64,000 nucleotides of DNA from JBGTFE01 sp036403235. Its GTDB lineage: Bacteria > Acidobacteriota > Blastocatellia > Pyrinomonadales > Pyrinomonadaceae. The stretch's first letter is position 1. Each line of letters starts with the position of its first letter. The stretch covers positions 13,505 to 77,504 of the forward strand of contig DASWRI010000053.1 of the NCBI GenBank assembly GCA_036403235.1, given 5' to 3'. Below the pieces are notes generated by a model. The model saw only the letters and a program-made list of their open reading frames with translations. It was not told the origin of the DNA and did not search any database. Below, in pieces: positions 60,436 to 64,000 of this stretch. A program made the translations under genes and the position numbers.

Positions 60436-60818
60436 AATTTTCGCATTCTTTTCTCGTCAAACCTGATGACATCGACGAGCAGGGGCACGTCAATAACGTC
60501 GCATATCTGCGCTGGGTGCAAAACGTAGCAGTCGCGCACTGGCGTCACGCGGCGTCCGAAGCGCAGCAGGCGAAATTTACATGGTTCGTCACCAGACACG
60601 AGATTGATTACAAAAAACCGGCGTTTGAAAACGAGGAAATAACGGCGGCGACCTGGGTCGGCAAATCAAAATTTGCCACCTGCGAGCGTTTCACGGAAAT
60701 CACGCGCGGCGCTGATTTGCTCGTCAAAGCACAGAGCATCTGGTGTTTAATCGACCGCGAAACATCGCGCCCGGCGCGCATTACACCTGAGCTAAAAGAA
60801 TTGTTTCGGATGGAGTGA
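60432..60818 (+). CDS. Acyl-CoA thioesterase (4HBT hot-dog)
   Basis: 128 residues from ATG 60432, which overlaps the preceding stop. VKPDDIDEQGHVNNVAYLRW is the 4-hydroxybenzoyl-CoA thioesterase signature with the catalytic Asp, and RHEIDYKKPA, then TWVGKSKFATCERF complete the hot-dog strands. It hydrolyses acyl-CoA esters; chain length unknown. Confidence 0.87.
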   Translation: MKFSHSFLVKPDDIDEQGHVNNVAYLRWVQNVAVAHWRHAASEAQQAKFTWFVTRHEIDYKKPAFENEEITAATWVGKSKFATCERFTEITRGADLLVKAQSIWCLIDRETSRPARITPELKELFRME

Positions 60819-60820
60819 AT

Positions 60821-61453
60821 ATGAAAATTTTTTTAATATTAACTTTGGTCTTTATAGGTTTTGCCGTTGAAGCAAGCGCGCAGGTTTGCGGTCAATACAC
60901 GACGACTTTAATAATAAAAAGCGATGATAATAAATCGATAGAAAACGCTTTGGTTCAGCTTGTAGCTCTCGAAAAAGACGAAACTAAAAACAAAACTTTT
61001 GTCCGCGATGAAAATGAAAGGTCGAAATTTTCCATTACTTTCAACGAAGGACATCTCATCCTCGGAAAATATAAAATAATCGTTTCGGCCGACGGATTTG
61101 AAACGTCGGAAAAGGAAATTGGCTTTCCGCACTGCAAACATCAAACGTTTGAATTCAAACTAAAAGCTGCTAAAGCGCAAAATCAGGCGGTTTTGGCAGG
61201 AACGATTACAGACCAAGTCGGCGCAGCTATCCAAAAAGCAAAAATTAAGATTTCAGGGAACAATAATCAAAAGTTTGTTGCTGAAACGAATGACAATGGT
61301 GTTTATAAAATCAGTTTACCTGAAGGAGTTTATTCAATTGAATTTAATGCTTCGGGATGTAAATCATATAAATTAAAGAACTATCGAACGAGACAATTTG
61401 AAACAATGAGATTGGATATTGTTTTATACGCAATTCCAACTCCAATAATTTAA
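60821..61453 (+). CDS. Exported protein with carboxypeptidase-regulatory domains
   Basis: 210 residues from ATG 60821 (GGAG 5 bases upstream). Signal peptide ends EASAQV. Two transthyretin-like stretches, ENALVQLVALEKDE to HLILGKYKIIVSADGFETS, and LAGTITDQVGAAIQKAKIKI to GVYKISLPEGVYSIEFNA. Such domains are common in surface proteins. The gene is AT-rich for the region. It starts 2 bases after the thioesterase stop. Confidence 0.72.
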   Translation: MKIFLILTLVFIGFAVEASAQVCGQYTTTLIIKSDDNKSIENALVQLVALEKDETKNKTFVRDENERSKFSITFNEGHLILGKYKIIVSADGFETSEKEIGFPHCKHQTFEFKLKAAKAQNQAVLAGTITDQVGAAIQKAKIKISGNNNQKFVAETNDNGVYKISLPEGVYSIEFNASGCKSYKLKNYRTRQFETMRLDIVLYAIPTPII

Positions 61454-61482
61454 ATTTATAAAGAGGAAAAATAAGTAAATAA

Positions 61483-61899
61483 ATGAGCAATTTAACTTTT
61501 GGAATTATCAAACCCGACGCCGTCAAAAAAGGTCACGCGGGAAAAATTATCGACAAAATCCTGAGCGCGGGTTTTAAGATTCGCGGAATGAAGCTGATTC
61601 ATCAATCGATACGACAGGCCGAAGGCTTTTACGACGTTCACCGCGAGCGTCCGTTTTTCGGCGAATTGACCGAATTTATGTCGAGCGGCCCGTGCGTCGT
61701 GCTTGCTTTGGAAAAGGAAAACGCCGTCAAAGCGTGGCGCGATTTGATGGGCGCGACCAATCCGGCGGAAGCGGCCGAAGGAACGCTGCGCAAGGAATTT
61801 GCCGGTTCAATCGGCGAAAATGCGGTTCACGGCTCGGATTCGGACGAAAATGCGGCGATTGAAATCGGTTATTTCTTTAGTAAACTTGAATTAGTTTAA
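61483..61899 (+). CDS. ndk: Nucleoside diphosphate kinase
   Basis: 138 residues. FGIIKPDAVKKG at the N-terminus and NAVHGSDS with the phosphorylated His 116. It balances nucleoside triphosphates by transferring phosphate from ATP. The AGAGG site is unusually far (about 17 bases) from ATG 61483, but no other start fits the family. Confidence 0.95.
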   Translation: MSNLTFGIIKPDAVKKGHAGKIIDKILSAGFKIRGMKLIHQSIRQAEGFYDVHRERPFFGELTEFMSSGPCVVLALEKENAVKAWRDLMGATNPAEAAEGTLRKEFAGSIGENAVHGSDSDENAAIEIGYFFSKLELV

Positions 61900-61920
61900 G
61901 CAAAAGGCTATAAATTGTTC

Positions 61921-61985
61921 AGATGTTAGATGTTAGATTTCAGATGTCAGTCTTTTCGACATCTAGCATCTGACATCTGACATCT
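61921..61985. repeat. Heptamer hairpin (ndk to next gene)
   Basis: Left units AGATGTT, AGATGTT, AGATTTC, AGATGTC (61921-61948) pair with GACATCT, AGCATCT, GACATCT, GACATCT (61958-61985) at 23 of 28 positions around a 9-base loop. The 7-base period is exact. Confidence 0.85.
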
Positions 61986-62004
61986 ATTTCCAGAGGAAAA
62001 ACAA

Positions 62005-63120
62005 ATGAAAAAATGCCCGGTTTGCGATAAGACTTTTGAAGATTCGATGCGGTTTTGCCAGACGGACGGAACGCCGCTGGTCGATGTAGTTGAAGAAGCT
62101 CCCGAAGACCCGTTCAAGACGATGGTCGCTCGCCCCGAAGACGATATCGCTTCGGCGATTCCGCCGCCCGTCGATCCTTTCAAGACGATGGTCGCCGGCT
62201 CGCGGCCGAGAGAAGAAAGCGGGGATTTGCTTCAGCTTCCCGAAGAATACGACCCGATGAAAACGTCGGTCGTTTCGCCGGAAGAAATGAGACAGCAGCT
62301 CGGTGCCATCGAATCGAAAGAAGATTCGGCAGCCGGTACAGCGCCGCCTTCACCGCTCGAAAGTATGGACTCGCCGCTCGAATTGGATTTGGGCGAAAGC
62401 TCAAACGCCTTTTCGGAAGTGCCGCCGGAGCTGCCGAAATTCAGCGAACCGAGTTTGAATCCGCCCGATTTCGGCGATATGTCGTCCGATGCTTCTCCGC
62501 AAGTTCCAATTTCATCAAGTCCTTTTTCTTCAGAGCCGTCCGCACCGAGAAATTCGTTCGGCGATTCGCCTTTTAATCAGTCGAACGAAGCGCCGATTCC
62601 GTCGCCTTTCGGAGACCCGGCAAAGTCTTTCGAGCCGCCGCCGCCCGTTTATAAAGAACCCGAGCCGCCGACCGTTTTAGGCGGAAATCCGTTTGACCAG
62701 TCGCCTTCATACGGGCAACAGTCGCCGCCGGTAAATCAATCTTTTAATCCGCCCGCGCAGCAAAACGAGTGGGCGCCGCCGCCCGCGCCGGTCGCCGGCT
62801 GGCAAGACCAGGGACTTGGCCCGAACACGCCTTTTCAGCCGCCGGCCGCGACGCAGGGTCAAAATCAGACTCTGCCGATTGTCTCGCTCATTTTGGGAAT
62901 CGTCAGCATTTGCTGTCCGATTGGCGTTCTGACCGGCCCGGCCGCCATCATCACCGGACTTTTGGGCATGAAAAACGTCAACAACAACCCGAACCAATAC
63001 GGCGGAAAAGGTTTGGCCATCGCCGGTATGATTGTCGGCGGTCTTCTGTTTTTGCTTTCGGTCGTCTGGTGGATACTCCAAATTATCGGCGTCGGCATTG
63101 GAAGCTTAAACCGATTTTAG
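62005..63120 (+). CDS. Zinc-ribbon, Pro-rich, DUF4190-like membrane protein
   Basis: 371 residues. N-terminal zinc ribbon (CPVCDKTFEDSMRFC), then three related acidic motifs DPFKTMVARPE, DPFKTMVAGS and DPMKTSVVSPE (about 35-92), a long Pro/Ser-rich disordered region (about 100-285), and two C-terminal membrane helices (LPIVSLILGIVSICCPIGVL and AGMIVGGLLFLLSVVWWIL) typical of DUF4190. The Thr in the repeated motif could be a phosphorylation site for Hanks-type kinases; this is inference. AGAGG site before ATG 62005. Confidence 0.75.
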   Translation: MKKCPVCDKTFEDSMRFCQTDGTPLVDVVEEAPEDPFKTMVARPEDDIASAIPPPVDPFKTMVAGSRPREESGDLLQLPEEYDPMKTSVVSPEEMRQQLGAIESKEDSAAGTAPPSPLESMDSPLELDLGESSNAFSEVPPELPKFSEPSLNPPDFGDMSSDASPQVPISSSPFSSEPSAPRNSFGDSPFNQSNEAPIPSPFGDPAKSFEPPPPVYKEPEPPTVLGGNPFDQSPSYGQQSPPVNQSFNPPAQQNEWAPPPAPVAGWQDQGLGPNTPFQPPAATQGQNQTLPIVSLILGIVSICCPIGVLTGPAAIITGLLGMKNVNNNPNQYGGKGLAIAGMIVGGLLFLLSVVWWILQIIGVGIGSLNRF

Positions 63121-63143
63121 TTAAACTAAAGTCAGGAAATAAA

Positions 63144-63665
63144 ATGTCAATTATCAGCGACGTATTAAAATCGGCGAAAGCCGTTATCAAGGGAATGAGC
63201 ATTACGCTCGCGCAGATTCCGAAGGAAAAATGGACGGTGCAGTATCCGGACGACCCGATTACCGTCCAGCCGCGCTATCGCGGAATGCATCTCCTGCACG
63301 TTGACGAAATGGGCAAGGAAAAATGCGTCGCGTGTTATCTGTGCGCGGCCGCCTGCCCGTCGGACTGCATCTATATCGAAGCCGAAACCGACCCGCGTCC
63401 GTATGAAGAACGCGTCGGCCGCGACGAGCGTTTCGCGCGCGTTTACAACATCGACTACGGCCGCTGCATCTTTTGCGGTTACTGCGTCGAAGCGTGTCCG
63501 AAAGACGCCATCACGCACGGTTACAATTTCGAAATTTCGGTTTACAACCGCGCGGATTTGCTCAAAACAAAAGACGATTTGCTGATTACAAAGCAGACGC
63601 AATCGAAAAACTACCGCGTCGCACTATCGAGCGAAGACGTCGATTCCGAATACAAAGAAGTCTAA
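63144..63665 (+). CDS. nuoI: NADH-quinone oxidoreductase subunit I
   Basis: 173 residues from ATG 63144 (AGGA upstream). Two 4Fe-4S clusters: CVACYLCAAACPSDC (Cys 61, 64, 67, 71) and CIFCGYCVEACPK (Cys 108, 111, 114, 118). It carries electrons in the peripheral arm of complex I. No other nuo gene is within the window, which is unusual for bacteria where nuo genes form one operon. Confidence 0.92.
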   Translation: MSIISDVLKSAKAVIKGMSITLAQIPKEKWTVQYPDDPITVQPRYRGMHLLHVDEMGKEKCVACYLCAAACPSDCIYIEAETDPRPYEERVGRDERFARVYNIDYGRCIFCGYCVEACPKDAITHGYNFEISVYNRADLLKTKDDLLITKQTQSKNYRVALSSEDVDSEYKEV

Positions 63666-63684
63666 AGGTTTGTCATAAAACCAT

Positions 63685-63723
63685 AAAGGACACGGAGATT
63701 TTTAATATTTCTCTGTGTCCTTA
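63685..63723. terminator. CACAGAG-type hairpin after nuoI
   Basis: AAAGGACACGGAGA pairs with TCTCTGTGTCCTT (G-U allowed) around TTTTTAATATT, followed by a T-rich stretch. It is closely related to 13031-13070. Confidence 0.65.
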
Positions 63724-63769
63724 TTGTTTGCTATTCTATAAAAAGCAAGCGAACAGGAGACTTATTCGA

Positions 63770-64000
63770 ATGGCGAGTCGGAAGAAACGGCAAATCCCGA
63801 GCGATAAATCAAATAATCAGCAGGATAAATCGGCGCTCTTCATAGGAGATATGTGGGCGCTGTTCGGCGGCGTTCTGGCGGCTTGCATCGCTCTTGTCGG
63901 TCAATGGTTTATCGGGCGAAGTTACAGCGGAGAGGAGACGCAGTATCTTTTACAGTCAATAAATAACTCGGCTCTCTGGCTCGGCGGCTCGGTCGTTACC
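63770..64000 (+). CDS. Membrane protein (3' truncated)
   Basis: 77 codons are visible from ATG 63770, which has an AGGAG site 10 bases upstream; the frame stays open to the window edge. A basic, Gln/Asn-rich N-terminus (MASRKKRQIPSDK) precedes a membrane helix (about 30-50, WALFGGVLAACIALVGQWF), and a second hydrophobic stretch begins near the end. Family cannot be told from this part. Confidence 0.65.
   Translation, partial: MASRKKRQIPSDKSNNQQDKSALFIGDMWALFGGVLAACIALVGQWFIGRSYSGEETQYLLQSINNSALWLGGSVVT

Noticed and set aside
1..64000. tRNA or rRNA genes
   Set aside because: Isolated GGTTCGAAT-like strings (for example near 30181) occur, but no cloverleaf or rRNA core sequence was found.

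Overview
The window reads as a chromosomal segment of a Gram-negative-type bacterium of about 50% GC, most likely an acidobacterium of the Blastocatellia/Pyrinomonadaceae kind. That placement is inference. It rests on the many secreted FG-GAP/VCBS-like proteins built on DFDGDGK repeats, a DUF2911 protein, a TolB-propeller Ser/Thr kinase, a sigma-factor/CHAT-protein pair, and many Sec-exported or lipoprotein-like small proteins. No rRNA, tRNA, insertion sequence, prophage or CRISPR array was seen.

Layout. 1-5.9 kb: three tandem genes for secreted double-propeller proteins (delta-60 repeats plus six DxDGDG units), the first cut by the window edge. 6.2-21 kb: mostly minus-strand exported proteins (DUF2911, SRPBCC, M14 carboxypeptidase, DUF4410, M29-type lipoprotein), with glnE and an rluD-type gene between them. 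21-26.8 kb: pyrimidine genes pyrR, pyrB and pyrC on the minus strand (with two unrelated genes among them) and pyrD divergent. 26.9-32.3 kb: a plus-strand cluster, DUF177 (yceD)-rpmF-fabH-fabD-acpP-fabF-etfB, behind a near-consensus promoter. 32.3-41 kb: a P-domain/FG-GAP exoprotein gene lies between etfB and etfA, followed by two more exported proteins and a class-III aminotransferase. 41.5-50 kb: DUF255 thioredoxin-like protein, a GGDEF protein with a degenerate motif, a Ser/Thr kinase and a beta-CASP nuclease-like protein. 50.2-56.3 kb: a four-gene unit encoding a sigma-70-like factor, a membrane-anchored TPR-CHAT protein and two paralogous proteins of unknown family. 56.3-58.9 kb: two MacB/FtsX-type permeases. 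59.1-64 kb: sucD, small genes, an acyl-CoA thioesterase, ndk, a DUF4190-like protein, nuoI and a partial membrane protein.

How the parts fit. Housekeeping supply routes (pyrimidines, fatty acids, electron-transfer flavoprotein, nucleoside diphosphate kinase, succinyl-CoA synthetase) alternate with secreted-protein and signalling genes. The most system-like locus is the sigma/CHAT unit. Its CHAT protein begins with a domain like the cytoplasmic part of anti-sigma proteins and ends in a caspase-like His/Cys pair; the two well-translated paralogues downstream are candidate partners or substrates.

The most unusual non-coding signal is a set of intergenic hairpins built from degenerate 7-base units. 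Each copy has a different sequence but the same architecture. They fill seven consecutive gaps from pyrD to etfB, occur elsewhere in the window, and in two places lie in frame inside essential-type genes (rluD-type and glnE).
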